Shown here: positions 1-8,606 of the stretch, piece after piece
Position numbering within the stretch: position 1 is the first letter of the stretch
How the letters are laid out: each line of letters begins with the position of its first letter
Assembly (NCBI RefSeq): GCF_014198245.1
Contig: NZ_JACIHE010000012.1
Span: 124,001-188,000 of the forward strand
Reading direction: 5' to 3'
Source: Bradyrhizobium sp. cir1
Lineage (GTDB): Bacteria; Pseudomonadota; Alphaproteobacteria; Rhizobiales; Xanthobacteraceae
Length of the DNA: 64,000 nt
Notes under the pieces: generated by a model
Databases searched by the model: none
Seen by the model: the letters and a program-made list of their open reading frames with translations, nothing else
Told to the model about the DNA's origin: nothing
Made by a program: the position numbers and the translations under genes

Positions 1-2
1 AG

Positions 3-1529
3 GCGATCACCGGCCTGTTCGCGGTGACCATCCTCGGTCTCGTCGGCTTCCTCTACATGCACACCTCGAAGGAACTGGCGCCGGAAGAAGACCAGGGCAT
101 CGTCTTCGCGGTGACCAAGGCGCCGAAATACGCCAACATCGACTATGTCGATTACTACGGCGATAAGCTCGACAAGGAGTTCCAGAAGTTCCCCGAGACC
201 GATCTGCGCTTCGTGTTGAATGGCATCAACGGCCCGCAGGGCGGCATCGCCGGCATGCTCTTGAAGGCATGGGACGAGCGCAAGCGCTCGTCGATCCAGC
301 TGAAGCCGCTGGTGCAGGCCGAGCTTTCCAAGATCGAGGGCGTGCAGGCCTTTGCCTTCAACCTGCCGCCTTTGCCGGGTGGTCCCGGCGGTCTGCCGGT
401 GCAGATGGTCATCAACTCGACCGCGGGCTACCAGACCGTCTTTGAGCAGATGGAGAAGCTGAAGGACGCTGCGCGCAAGAGCGGCATGTTCATCGTCTCC
501 GACAGCGACCTCGCCTTTAACCAGCCTAGCGTTCAGGTCACGATCGACCGTAGCAAGGCGCAGGATCTCGGCGTCAACATGCAGAACCTCGGCTCTACGC
601 TCGCGGTTCTGCTCGGCGGCAACTACATCAACCGTTTCAATCTCGAAGGCCGGTCCTACCAGGTGATTCCGCAGGTACCGCGCGCCAACAGACTGTCACC
701 GGAGTCGCTCGGCGGTTACTATGTGACGACCAACACCGGCCAGCAGCTCCCGCTGTCGACCGTGGTCTCGATCAAGACCAGGACCGACCCGAATTCGCTG
801 ACGCACTACAACCAGCTGAACTCGGCGACCTTCTCGGCCGTGCCGATGCCCGGCGTGACCGTCGGCGCGGCGGTGGACTTCCTTGAGGGCGAGGCCAAGA
901 AGCTGCCGGCCGGCTTCAGCCACGACTATCTGGCGGACTCCCGGCAATACGTCCAGGAAGGCAATCAGCTCGCGATTACCTTCGGCTTTGCGCTCATCAT
1001 CATCTTCCTGGTGCTGGCGGCGCAGTTCGAGAGCCTGCGTGACCCGTTCGTGATCATGATCTCGGTGCCGATGGCCATCGTCGGCGCGCTGATCCCGCTG
1101 TTCTTCGGCGTGGCGACCATGAACATCTACACCCAGGTCGGTCTGCTCACCTTGGTTGGCCTGATCACCAAGCACGGCATCCTGATGGTGGAGTTCGCCA
1201 ACGAGCTCCAGATCAAGGAGCGGCTCGACCGCCGTTCGGCCATCGAGATGTCGGCCCGCATCCGCCTGCGGCCGATCCTGATGACCACGGCCGCGATGGT
1301 GACCGGCCTGATCCCGCTGCTGACCGCGACCGGCGCGGGCGCGGCCAGCCGCTTCTCGATCGGTCTGGTCGTCGTCGCCGGCATGTCGATCGGCACGCTG
1401 TTCACCCTGTTCGTGCTGCCGGCGGTCTACGTGGTGCTGGCGACCGACCATCGTGCCGCGGCCGATTCCGAGCGGAACAAGCAGGTCAACGAGCTCGACC
1501 TCGGCGCCAAGGCCCTGCGCCCGACCTGA
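3..1529 (+). CDS. RND multidrug efflux transporter permease, 3' part
   Basis: This is the C-terminal half of an AcrB/MexB-type inner-membrane proton antiporter, which pumps drugs or other hydrophobic compounds out through a tripartite complex. The frame is open to the left edge of the window, so the 5' end is missing. It begins at the TM7-like segment followed by the motif LAPEEDQG. About 280 residues of periplasmic porter/docking domain follow, then hydrophobic segments including FALIIIFLVLAAQFESL, the GLLTLVGLITKHGILMVEF region and a final hydrophobic segment, as in HAE-1 family pumps. It ends with a short hydrophilic tail. A strong terminator follows, so it is the last gene of its operon; the membrane fusion protein would be expected upstream, outside the window. 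The substrate cannot be told. Confidence 0.95.
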   Translation, partial: AITGLFAVTILGLVGFLYMHTSKELAPEEDQGIVFAVTKAPKYANIDYVDYYGDKLDKEFQKFPETDLRFVLNGINGPQGGIAGMLLKAWDERKRSSIQLKPLVQAELSKIEGVQAFAFNLPPLPGGPGGLPVQMVINSTAGYQTVFEQMEKLKDAARKSGMFIVSDSDLAFNQPSVQVTIDRSKAQDLGVNMQNLGSTLAVLLGGNYINRFNLEGRSYQVIPQVPRANRLSPESLGGYYVTTNTGQQLPLSTVVSIKTRTDPNSLTHYNQLNSATFSAVPMPGVTVGAAVDFLEGEAKKLPAGFSHDYLADSRQYVQEGNQLAITFGFALIIIFLVLAAQFESLRDPFVIMISVPMAIVGALIPLFFGVATMNIYTQVGLLTLVGLITKHGILMVEFANELQIKERLDRRSAIEMSARIRLRPILMTTAAMVTGLIPLLTATGAGAASRFSIGLVVVAGMSIGTLFTLFVLPAVYVVLATDHRAAADSERNKQVNELDLGAKALRPT

Positions 1530-1551
1530 GGCCGGAAGCAAGCCAATCGAA

Positions 1552-1585
1552 GGGCGGCAGCGGCGGGTCCGCTGCCGCCCTTTTT
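1552..1585 (+). terminator. Rho-independent terminator after the RND gene
   Basis: A perfect 12-bp GC-rich stem (1552-1563 pairs with 1569-1580) has a 5-nt loop and is followed by TTTTT. It lies 22 bases after the RND stop codon and separates that gene from the histidine kinase. Confidence 0.93.
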
Positions 1586-1688
1586 CGTTGGGTCCCGGCC
1601 CGGCCGATCCGGCGGCCGCAGCCATTGGGGTGGACCTCGGCTGCGCAGGCGAGAGACAAGGTCGGGCCTTCTTGCTAGTTTCCGCGGG

Positions 1689-4286
1689 ATGACCCTCTCC
1701 CTCCATCCCGATACCCCGCAAGCCAGGACAGCGCCGAGCACCGCCTCGAACGTGTCCGGGGAAGCGGCCGGGCGCGGGATCAGGACCCGGCTGTTCGCCA
1801 AATACGTCGCGCTGTTCGTGGCCGTCGTCGCCGTCGCGCTGCTCGCCAACGGGCTGTTCGAGGTCTTCTTCTATTATCGCGAGCACAAGGCCTCACTGAT
1901 CCGGGTCCAGCATGAGCAGGCCGAGGCGGCCGCGGCCAAGATCGGCCAGTTCGTCAAGGAGATCGAGAGCCAGCTCGGCTGGACCACGCAGCTGCCCTGG
2001 TCGGCGGGCTCGATCGAGCAGCGCCGGTTCGACGCGCTGCGGCTGCTGCGCCAGGTGCCGGCTATCACCGAGCTCGCTCAGGTGGATTCGACCGGCAAGG
2101 AGCGGTTGCGGGTCTCGCGGCTGGCGATGGACGCAATTGACAGCGGGCTTGACCTGTCGGCCGATCCAAAATTCACCGAGGCGGTCGCGCGCAAGGTCTA
2201 TTACGGCCCGGTCTATTTCCGCAGGGACTCCGAACCCTACATGACGCTGGCGCTGGCTGGTGCCCGCAAGGATGCCGGCGTCAGCATCGCGGAGGTCAAT
2301 CTCAAGCTGATCTGGGACGTCGTCTCGCAGATTAAGGTCGGCGAGCACGGACACGCCTATGTGGTCGGCCCGGAAGGGCGCCTGATCGCCCATCCCGACA
2401 TCAGCCTCGTTCTGCGCAACACCGACATGTCTGGCCTCGCGCAAGTGCGCGCCGCGCAGGCGGGAGGGGGCACGATCTCGGACGTGCTCCCCGAAGCGCG
2501 CAGCATCCAGGGCCAGAAGGTGCTGACCGCATCGGCTCCGATCGCGCCCCTGCATTGGACCATGTTCGTCGAACTGCCGGTCGAAGAGGCCTATGCCGCG
2601 CTGTACGCCTCGCTGCAGCGGCTCGCGATCGTGCTGCTGGCGGCATCGATCTTCGCGGTGCTCGCCGGGATATTTCTCGCCCGCCGGATGGTCGGGCCGA
2701 TCCAGGCGCTGCGCAGCGGCGCCGAGCGGATCGGCAGCGGCGATTTCGCGCAACGCATCTCGATCAAGACCGGCGACGAGCTCGAGGGGCTCGCGGACCA
2801 GTTCAACGACATGGGCGCGCGCCTGCAGGAATCCTATGCGGATTTGGAAAGGAAGGTCGAGCAGCGCACGGCGGAATTGAGCGAATCGCTGCAACAGCAG
2901 ACCGCAACTTCCGAAGTGCTCCAGGTTATCTCCATCTCCCCCGGACAGCTGGGACCGGTATTTCGCATCATGTTGGAGAACGCCACTCGCATCTGCCAGG
3001 CTGAGTTCGGGTCGCTTTATCTGCGCGAGGGAGACACGTTCCGCGCCATCGCGATGCACGGCGTCCCGGCCGAGCTGAAGGACCAGATCTACCAGAAGCC
3101 GACACGGCCGGCTCCGAACACTGTCATTGGCCGCATCGTTAGGACCAGGGAAACCGTGCATGTCGTCGATACGAGGACGGAGCCGGACTTCTTCGAAACA
3201 CCTCAAGGATATGACGGACCAATACTGGCGCTGCGCGCGGGAGCGCGGACACTGGTTGGCGTTCCCATGCTCAAGGACGGGGACCTGATCGGCGCCCTTC
3301 TGATCTATCGTCAGCGGCCTCTTGCCTTCTCCAGCAAGCAAATCGAGTTGGTGACGAATTTTGCGGCGCAGGCGGTGATCGCCATGGAAAATGCGCGCCT
3401 GCTCAACGAATTGCGTGACCGCACGGATGAGCTGTCGCGTTCGCTCGAGGACCTGCGCGCTGCGCAGGGCCGCCTGATTCAGACGGAAAAGTTGGCTTCA
3501 CTCGGCCAGCTCACGGCAGGGATCGCGCACGAGATCAAGAACCCGCTCAACTTCGTCAATAATTTCTCTTCAGTCTCGACCGAGTTGATCGACGAGCTCA
3601 ACGAGGTCCTGCAATCGGCCTCGCTCGACGACAGGACCAGGGAGGAGATCGACGAGTTGACCGGCATGCTCAAGGGCAATCTCGAGAAGGTCGTGCAGCA
3701 CGGCAAGCGCGCCGACTCCATCGTCAGGAACATGCTGCTGCATTCGCGCCAGGGGGCTGGCGAACATCGCCTCGTCGATATCAATGCAGTCGTGGAGGAG
3801 AGCCTCAATCTGGCCTATCACGGCGCGCGCGCCGAAAGGCCCGGCTTCAACATCACGCTCGAGCGTGCGTTCGACCCCGCCGCCGGCATGGTGGACATCT
3901 ATCCGCAGGAGATCACCCGCGTTTTCCTCAACCTGATCTCGAACGGCTTCTATGCAGCGGCCAAGCGCAAGGAGGGCGCGGCGCAAGGTTTCGAGCCGAC
4001 CCTGAGCGCCGCAACCAGGAGCCTCGGCGACAAGGTGGAGATCCGGATCCGCGACAACGGCACCGGAATTCCGCCCGAGGTGAAGGAGAAGCTGTTCAAT
4101 CCGTTCTTCACGACCAAGCCGGCCGGTGAAGGCACCGGGCTCGGCCTGTCCATGAGCCACGACATCGTGGCGAAACAGCACTGTGGCACCATCGACGTGA
4201 AGACCGAGCCCGGTGTATTCACCGAATTCATCATCACTCTGCCGCGGACGATGGCAGCGGGCGACACACCCGGAGGCAAGACTTGA
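1689..4286 (+). CDS. Membrane sensor histidine kinase (Cache-HAMP-GAF-HisKA-HATPase)
   Basis: A transmembrane sensor kinase of 865 residues. A first membrane helix lies near residues 38-65. It is followed by a large extracytoplasmic region resembling a dCache sensor (about 66-305), a second helix (about 308-332), a HAMP linker (about 333-385), a GAF-like domain (about 420-570) and a kinase core. The phosphoacceptor is His614 in HEIKNPLNF. The ATPase has an N box (NLISNGFYAA), a G1 box (DNGTGIP) and a G2 box (GTGLGLS). The kinase core resembles the HisKA/HATPase kinases often found with Cache and GAF inputs. The stop overlaps the next receiver gene by 4 bases, so the two are almost certainly translationally coupled partners. 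The ligand is unknown. No clear ribosome site precedes this ATG. Confidence 0.93.
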   Translation: MTLSLHPDTPQARTAPSTASNVSGEAAGRGIRTRLFAKYVALFVAVVAVALLANGLFEVFFYYREHKASLIRVQHEQAEAAAAKIGQFVKEIESQLGWTTQLPWSAGSIEQRRFDALRLLRQVPAITELAQVDSTGKERLRVSRLAMDAIDSGLDLSADPKFTEAVARKVYYGPVYFRRDSEPYMTLALAGARKDAGVSIAEVNLKLIWDVVSQIKVGEHGHAYVVGPEGRLIAHPDISLVLRNTDMSGLAQVRAAQAGGGTISDVLPEARSIQGQKVLTASAPIAPLHWTMFVELPVEEAYAALYASLQRLAIVLLAASIFAVLAGIFLARRMVGPIQALRSGAERIGSGDFAQRISIKTGDELEGLADQFNDMGARLQESYADLERKVEQRTAELSESLQQQTATSEVLQVISISPGQLGPVFRIMLENATRICQAEFGSLYLREGDTFRAIAMHGVPAELKDQIYQKPTRPAPNTVIGRIVRTRETVHVVDTRTEPDFFETPQGYDGPILALRAGARTLVGVPMLKDGDLIGALLIYRQRPLAFSSKQIELVTNFAAQAVIAMENARLLNELRDRTDELSRSLEDLRAAQGRLIQTEKLASLGQLTAGIAHEIKNPLNFVNNFSSVSTELIDELNEVLQSASLDDRTREEIDELTGMLKGNLEKVVQHGKRADSIVRNMLLHSRQGAGEHRLVDINAVVEESLNLAYHGARAERPGFNITLERAFDPAAGMVDIYPQEITRVFLNLISNGFYAAAKRKEGAAQGFEPTLSAATRSLGDKVEIRIRDNGTGIPPEVKEKLFNPFFTTKPAGEGTGLGLSMSHDIVAKQHCGTIDVKTEPGVFTEFIITLPRTMAAGDTPGGKT

Positions 4287-4672
4287 ACGTTTATATCCTG
4301 GTCGTCGATGACGAGCCCGACGTCGAGCCGCTGTTCAGGCAGCACTTTCGGCGCGACCTGCGTGCCGGCCGTTTCCAGATGGAATTTGCGCCCTCTGCGG
4401 CGGATGCGTTGAGGCGTGCCGCCGAGGTCCGCGATCCCTCGCTGATCCTGATCTTGTCCGACATCAACATGCCCGGCATGAGCGGACTAGACATGCTGCC
4501 GCAGGTGCGTGCCGACTATCCGCACGTGCCCGTCATCATGATCACCGCCTATGGCGACGCCGAGACGCGCCGCAAGGCGATCGAGCGAGGCGCCCACGGG
4601 CTCCTCACCAAGCCGATCGATTTTGCTCTGCTGCGCCAGGAGATCGATACGAGGCTCGAGCAAGCCGCATGA
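4283..4672 (+). CDS. Single-domain response regulator (receiver)
   Basis: A 129-residue stand-alone receiver. The acidic pocket is D9/D10, the phosphoacceptor is Asp60 in LSDINMPG, the switch Thr is in MITAYGD and the conserved Lys is in LTKPID. There is no output domain, so it probably acts by protein contact or as a phosphate relay or sink. The start is TTG, chosen because GGAGG lies 6 bases upstream and the TTGA overlap with the kinase stop is typical of coupled genes. Its own stop overlaps the next gene in an ATGA. Both this protein and the next receiver share the unusual phosphosite context SDINMP, which suggests both are served by the same kinase. Confidence 0.93.
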   Translation: MNVYILVVDDEPDVEPLFRQHFRRDLRAGRFQMEFAPSAADALRRAAEVRDPSLILILSDINMPGMSGLDMLPQVRADYPHVPVIMITAYGDAETRRKAIERGAHGLLTKPIDFALLRQEIDTRLEQAA

Positions 4673-5919
4673 CTGCGACCATCCTCTTCGTCGACGACGA
4701 GCCGGACCTCGAGGCGCTGATCCTGCAGAAGTTTCGCAGGCAGATTCGCGATGGGCAGCTCGCCCTGATGTTCGCCCGCGACGGAATCGAGGCGCTGGAG
4801 TCGCTCGAGCAGAATCCGCATGTCGACATGGTGGTCTCCGACATCAACATGCCGCGGATGGACGGTCTGTCGTTGCTCGCAAAGCTCCAGGAGGCCGAAG
4901 ACAAGAAGTCGACCATCATCGTCTCGGCCTATGGCGACATGAGCAATATCCGCACCGCCATGAACCGCGGCGCGTTCGACTTCCTGACCAAGCCGATCGA
5001 TTTCGCCGACCTGGAAACCACGATCCAGAAAACCATCCGCCATGTGGAGATGCTGCGCGACGTGCGGCGGCGCCAGGCGGAAGCCGAGCGCGCCCATGCC
5101 TCGCTGTCGCGTTTCTTCTCGCCGGAGATCGCACGACGCCTGGCGGCGGATGTCGACGGTGACGGCATGGAGGTGCAGTGGCGCGATGTCGCCACCCTCT
5201 TCACCGACATCACCGGCTTCACCTCGCTGGTCGAGACCGCGCCTCCGCAGACACTCGGCCAGCTCCTCAACGAATATGTCGGCGGCATGACCGAGATCGT
5301 GTTCGCGCATGAGGGAACGGTCGCCAAGATCATCGGCGATGCGATCCAGGTGCTGTTCAATGCACCCGGCGATCAGCCGGACTATGCGACGCGTGCGGTC
5401 GCCTGCGCGCATGCTCTCGACGCCTGGGCGCAGGATTTCTCGGCGCGCTGGAAGGCGAAAGGGGTGAATTTCGGTACCACCCGTATCGGTGTCCATGCCG
5501 GCCCGGCGCTGGTCGGTAATTTCGGTGGCAATCGCTTCTTCGACTACACGGCTTATGGCGACACCATCAACATCGCCGCGCGGTTGGAAGCCGCCAACAA
5601 GTATCTGGGAACGCGCATCTGTGTTAGCGCCAGCGTCGCCAACGCGGCTGAGAATTTTCAAGGCCGTCCCGTGGGGGAGCTGATGCTGCGCGGACGCAGC
5701 GAGCCGCTGCGTGCGTTCGAGCCGCTGCCGCAAGCCAGGTTCGAAGCGCCGGCGACGGCGCAATATTCCGAAGCCTTTGCCAAGATGGAGGCGGGCGATG
5801 CCGCGGCCATGCCGGCCTTTGCAGCGCTGGTCGGCATGCACGCCGACGATCCGCTGGCCGGTTTTCACCTGAAGCGCCTGCTCAATGGCGCCAAGGGCAT
5901 TCGCATTCAACTGGAATAG
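4669..5919 (+). CDS. Receiver-class III adenylate/guanylate cyclase fusion
   Basis: A 416-residue cytoplasmic protein. A receiver domain (about 1-125, phosphoacceptor Asp58 in VSDINMPRMDG) is joined by a short helical linker (about 126-160) to a class III nucleotide cyclase domain (about 165-345). The cyclase shows the first metal-binding Asp in TLFTDITGFTSLVE, the second in IIGDAIQVLF, and the dimer-face motif FFDYTAYGDTINIAARLE. It therefore probably makes cAMP (or cGMP) under control of phosphorylation from the kinase upstream, to which it is coupled through the intervening receiver. The C-terminal 70 residues have no recognised fold. The order kinase, receiver, receiver-cyclase suggests a phosphorelay feeding second-messenger synthesis; that flow of phosphate is inferred. 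Confidence 0.93.
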   Translation: MTATILFVDDEPDLEALILQKFRRQIRDGQLALMFARDGIEALESLEQNPHVDMVVSDINMPRMDGLSLLAKLQEAEDKKSTIIVSAYGDMSNIRTAMNRGAFDFLTKPIDFADLETTIQKTIRHVEMLRDVRRRQAEAERAHASLSRFFSPEIARRLAADVDGDGMEVQWRDVATLFTDITGFTSLVETAPPQTLGQLLNEYVGGMTEIVFAHEGTVAKIIGDAIQVLFNAPGDQPDYATRAVACAHALDAWAQDFSARWKAKGVNFGTTRIGVHAGPALVGNFGGNRFFDYTAYGDTINIAARLEAANKYLGTRICVSASVANAAENFQGRPVGELMLRGRSEPLRAFEPLPQARFEAPATAQYSEAFAKMEAGDAAAMPAFAALVGMHADDPLAGFHLKRLLNGAKGIRIQLE

Positions 5920-5928
5920 GAGCCCGTC

Positions 5929-6675
5929 ATGACGCGCGAATTCTCCGCCGGCAATTATCGTTTCATTCCGTCCGTGTTCCAGTATTCGGCTGGCGCGGCC
6001 GCGGATGAGAGCTACGAGATCGAGCGCGTCCGCTTCGACCGCCTGGTGCCGCTGGCCGAGGGATTTGCGCTGGCCGCAAAATTCATCCAGGAGGCGGGGC
6101 GTCCGCTGACGGCGTTCTGTGCCTGCGAGCTGCGCTCGCCCGCCGCCTTCAGCGAAGAGGGCTTTCGCGCGTTCAATCTGCATTATGTGAAGACGCTGTC
6201 CGAATGGGGCATCTTCGACGGCACCACCAATCCGGTGGCGCGCAGCAATGTCTGTCCCGAGATCGATCCGCCGTCCGAGCCGTCGTTCTATGCCTTCTCC
6301 TTTACGCGCCCGACGCGGTCGAACGCGCCGAGCTTCGTCATCGCCGGCGGTGCGGAGGCACGCGAGGGCAGCGGCACCTATGTCGAGCGTACGGTGCGTT
6401 ACCGCGATCTCAGCCCAGAAGGGCTGCGCGAGAAGGTGCGCTTCACCACGACGTCGCAGATGGAAAACCGGATGGCGGCCTTCGGCTTCGGCTGGAAGGA
6501 CACGACCGGCGTGCAGGCCTATTCGGTGCATGACTTCCACCACGCGCTGGTCGACGAACTCGTCCGCCGCGGCGCGCTGCGCTCCGGCCTGACCTGGCAT
6601 TTCGCCCGGCCGCCGGTGGTCGATCTCGAATTCGAGATGGATTGCCGCCGCGTGATGCGGGAAGTGGTGATCTGA
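5929..6675 (+). CDS. Conserved uncharacterised protein (possible CnbZ-like deaminase)
   Basis: A 248-residue soluble protein with no signal peptide or membrane segment. It starts at an ATG preceded by AGGAG, ten bases after the cyclase gene, so it belongs to the signalling operon. Recognisable stretches are FSAGNYRFIPSVFQYSAG near the N terminus, FCACELRSPAAFSEEGF, and NPVARSNVCPE. From memory this resembles a family that some databases label 2-amino-5-chloromuconate deaminase CnbZ, but this could not be checked, so the assignment is weak. Two conserved-looking Cys residues in FCACEL and one in NVCPE could be functional. Why it follows a cyclase is not clear. Confidence 0.6.
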   Translation: MTREFSAGNYRFIPSVFQYSAGAAADESYEIERVRFDRLVPLAEGFALAAKFIQEAGRPLTAFCACELRSPAAFSEEGFRAFNLHYVKTLSEWGIFDGTTNPVARSNVCPEIDPPSEPSFYAFSFTRPTRSNAPSFVIAGGAEAREGSGTYVERTVRYRDLSPEGLREKVRFTTTSQMENRMAAFGFGWKDTTGVQAYSVHDFHHALVDELVRRGALRSGLTWHFARPPVVDLEFEMDCRRVMREVVI

Positions 6676-6691
6676 CCCGTCGACAGTCGAT

Positions 6692-6720
6692 CTTCACCTC
6701 TCCCGTAGGGAGAGGTGAAG
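6692..6720. terminator. Bidirectional hairpin between convergent genes
   Basis: A perfect 13-bp stem (6692-6704 pairs with 6708-6720) has a GTA loop and lies between the convergent stops at 6675 and 6739. There is no long T run. The CCTCTCCC/GGGAGAGG core is the same motif seen in a longer repeat at 34869-35010, so it may be a repeat remnant serving as a terminator. Confidence 0.6.
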
Positions 6721-6738
6721 GGCGACCTTGACACTACT

Positions 6739-7629
6739 TCAGCGCTGCCTTGGGTCGAGGGCGTCGCGCAGGCCGTCGCCGAGCAGGTTCAGAGACAGCA
6801 CCACGAGGAAGATCGCGAGGCCCGGCCAGATCGCCATCCACGGCGCCTGGGTCAGGAAGCGTTGTGCCGCGTTGAGCATGCTGCCCCAGGACGGCGCCGG
6901 CGGCTGCTGGCCGAGGCCGAGGAATGAGAGCGCGGCCTCGGCGATGATGGCCGCGGCGATCGAGAGCGTCGCCTGCACCAGCAGCGAGGGCAGGATGTTC
7001 GGCAGGATGTGCGAGAACGCGATCCGCCAGGGCGGGTTGCCGAGCGCACGCGCGGCCTCCACGTAATCTTCGGCCTTGACGCTCAGCACCTGGCCACGGG
7101 TCAGGCGGATGAAGATCGGGGTTGCCGAGATGCCGATCGCAATCATGGCATTGCCGAGGCTCGGACCGAGGAACGCGGCGAGTGCGATCGCCAGGATCAA
7201 GAACGGGCAGGCCAGCATCGCGTCGGTGATGCGGCTGATCAGCGCGTCGGTGAAGCCGCCGCGATAGCCGGCGAGCAGGCCGAGCGGCACGCCGATGCCG
7301 AGCGCGATCGCGACGGAGATCAGGCCTGCGAGCAGGGAGGCGCGCGCGCCGTAGACGACGCGGCTCAGGATGTCGCGGCCGAGCTCGTCGGTGCCGAACC
7401 AGTGGGCTGCTGTGGGCGGCTTGCGCACCAGGCTCCAGCTCGTCGCGATGGGATCGTAGGGCACGACGATGGGCGCAAGGACTGCAAGCGCGATGAACAT
7501 CGTGATCACGACAAGCCCGAACACGGCGGCCTTGCGCTTGAACAGCCGCCGCCGCGCGCGGCGCGCCGGGCTGTCGAGCTCATAGGCCTGCGTGGTGGAG
7601 GGGGCGGCGGGCAGCGCGGCGTCGGTCAT
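6739..7629 (-). CDS. Peptide ABC transporter permease, DppC/OppC type
   Basis: An inner-membrane permease of 296 residues. It has an N-terminal cytoplasmic tail rich in Arg, a first helix (about 36-58) and the DppC-type signature HWFGTDELGRDILSRVVYGAR. Four or five further helices and the ABC-contact loop EAARALGNPPWRIAFSHILPN follow. It is the last gene of the run gamma-glutamyltransferase, DUF1028, two ATPases, binding protein, DppB-like, DppC-like. It probably pairs with the DppB-like protein encoded 5 bases upstream to form the import channel. The substrate is inferred only to be a peptide or gamma-glutamyl compound. Confidence 0.92.
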   Translation of the reverse strand: MTDAALPAAPSTTQAYELDSPARRARRRLFKRKAAVFGLVVITMFIALAVLAPIVVPYDPIATSWSLVRKPPTAAHWFGTDELGRDILSRVVYGARASLLAGLISVAIALGIGVPLGLLAGYRGGFTDALISRITDAMLACPFLILAIALAAFLGPSLGNAMIAIGISATPIFIRLTRGQVLSVKAEDYVEAARALGNPPWRIAFSHILPNILPSLLVQATLSIAAAIIAEAALSFLGLGQQPPAPSWGSMLNAAQRFLTQAPWMAIWPGLAIFLVVLSLNLLGDGLRDALDPRQR

Positions 7630-7633
7630 GGCG

Positions 7634-8575
7634 CTAGCCCCGCAGCCGCGGATTGACGAGGATATAGGCGATGTCGGCCACGAGGTTCAGCGTGATGTAG
7701 ACCGTGGCCGTCACCAGCACGACGCCCTGCACGACCGCGTAGTCGCGATTGAACACGGCGTCGACGATCAGCTTGCCGAAGCCGGGAATGGAGAAGATCT
7801 GCTCGGTCAGCACGGCGCCCGACAGGAGCGTGCCGAGTTCGAGCGCGCCGAGCGTGATGACGGGCGTCAGCGCATTGCGCATCGCGTGCTTGAGGATGAC
7901 GGACCGCTCCGACAGGCCCTTGGCGCGCGCTGTGCGGACATAGTCGCTTTCCAGCACCTGGAGCATCGCACTGCGGGTATGCCGCATCAGGATCGCCGAA
8001 ATCGCGTTGCCGAGCACGAAGGCCGGCATGATGGTGGCGGCGAGACTTGCGCGCCAGTTCTCGCTGAGCGGCACGTAGCCCGAGGCCGGCAGCCAGCCGA
8101 GCTCGATCGAGAACAGAAAGATCAAGAGGATTCCGAGCCAGAAATTCGGCGTCGAGATGCCCCACAGCGCGAACAGATTGGCGCCATAGTCCCAGGCCGT
8201 GCCCTTCTTCACTGCGGAGACGATGCCGGCGGGAATGCCGATGAAGAACGCGATCAGGATCGCCATCGAGCCGAGCTGCAGCGTCACCGGCAGCTTCTGC
8301 GCGATCAGCTCGCGCACCGGCATCTTGTTGCGCAGGGACTCGCCGAAATCGCCTGAGAGCACGCCCTTGAGCCAATAGACGTATTGCACGGGAATCGGCT
8401 GATCGAGCTTATGGAGTTGCCGGATCTGCTCGATCACGGCGGGATCGCGCTCCTCGCCGGCCATCACCAGCGCGGGATCGCCCGGCAGCAATTGCTGCAG
8501 CGAGAAGATCAGCACCGACACGAAGAACAGTGTCGGCACGATCTGCGCGATGCGGCGGGCGAGGAAGTTCAGCAT
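7634..8575 (-). CDS. Peptide ABC transporter permease, DppB/OppB type
   Basis: An inner-membrane permease of 313 residues beginning MLNFLARRIAQIVPTLFFVSV, the typical DppB N terminus. An extracytoplasmic loop (about 30-95) precedes five more helices, and the ATPase-coupling loop reads VRTARAKGLSERSVILKHAMRN. It lies between the binding-protein gene (31 bases upstream) and the DppC-like gene (4 bases downstream), the usual gene order for dipeptide/oligopeptide importers. Confidence 0.93.
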   Translation of the reverse strand: MLNFLARRIAQIVPTLFFVSVLIFSLQQLLPGDPALVMAGEERDPAVIEQIRQLHKLDQPIPVQYVYWLKGVLSGDFGESLRNKMPVRELIAQKLPVTLQLGSMAILIAFFIGIPAGIVSAVKKGTAWDYGANLFALWGISTPNFWLGILLIFLFSIELGWLPASGYVPLSENWRASLAATIMPAFVLGNAISAILMRHTRSAMLQVLESDYVRTARAKGLSERSVILKHAMRNALTPVITLGALELGTLLSGAVLTEQIFSIPGFGKLIVDAVFNRDYAVVQGVVLVTATVYITLNLVADIAYILVNPRLRG

Positions 8576-8606
8576 GATGCCGATCGTTTCGTGGGCGCTG
8601 TTGCGA

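Noticed and set aside
696..1886. Long minus-strand open frame opposite the RND and kinase genes
   Set aside because: It is a shadow frame of high-GC coding sequence on the other strand; the protein is low-complexity, rich in Arg, Asp, His and Gly, with no recognisable domain.
4549..6600. 683-codon minus-strand open frame opposite the cyclase and its neighbour
   Set aside because: It is antisense to two well-supported genes. The composition is that of a reverse-strand shadow and there is no start signal.
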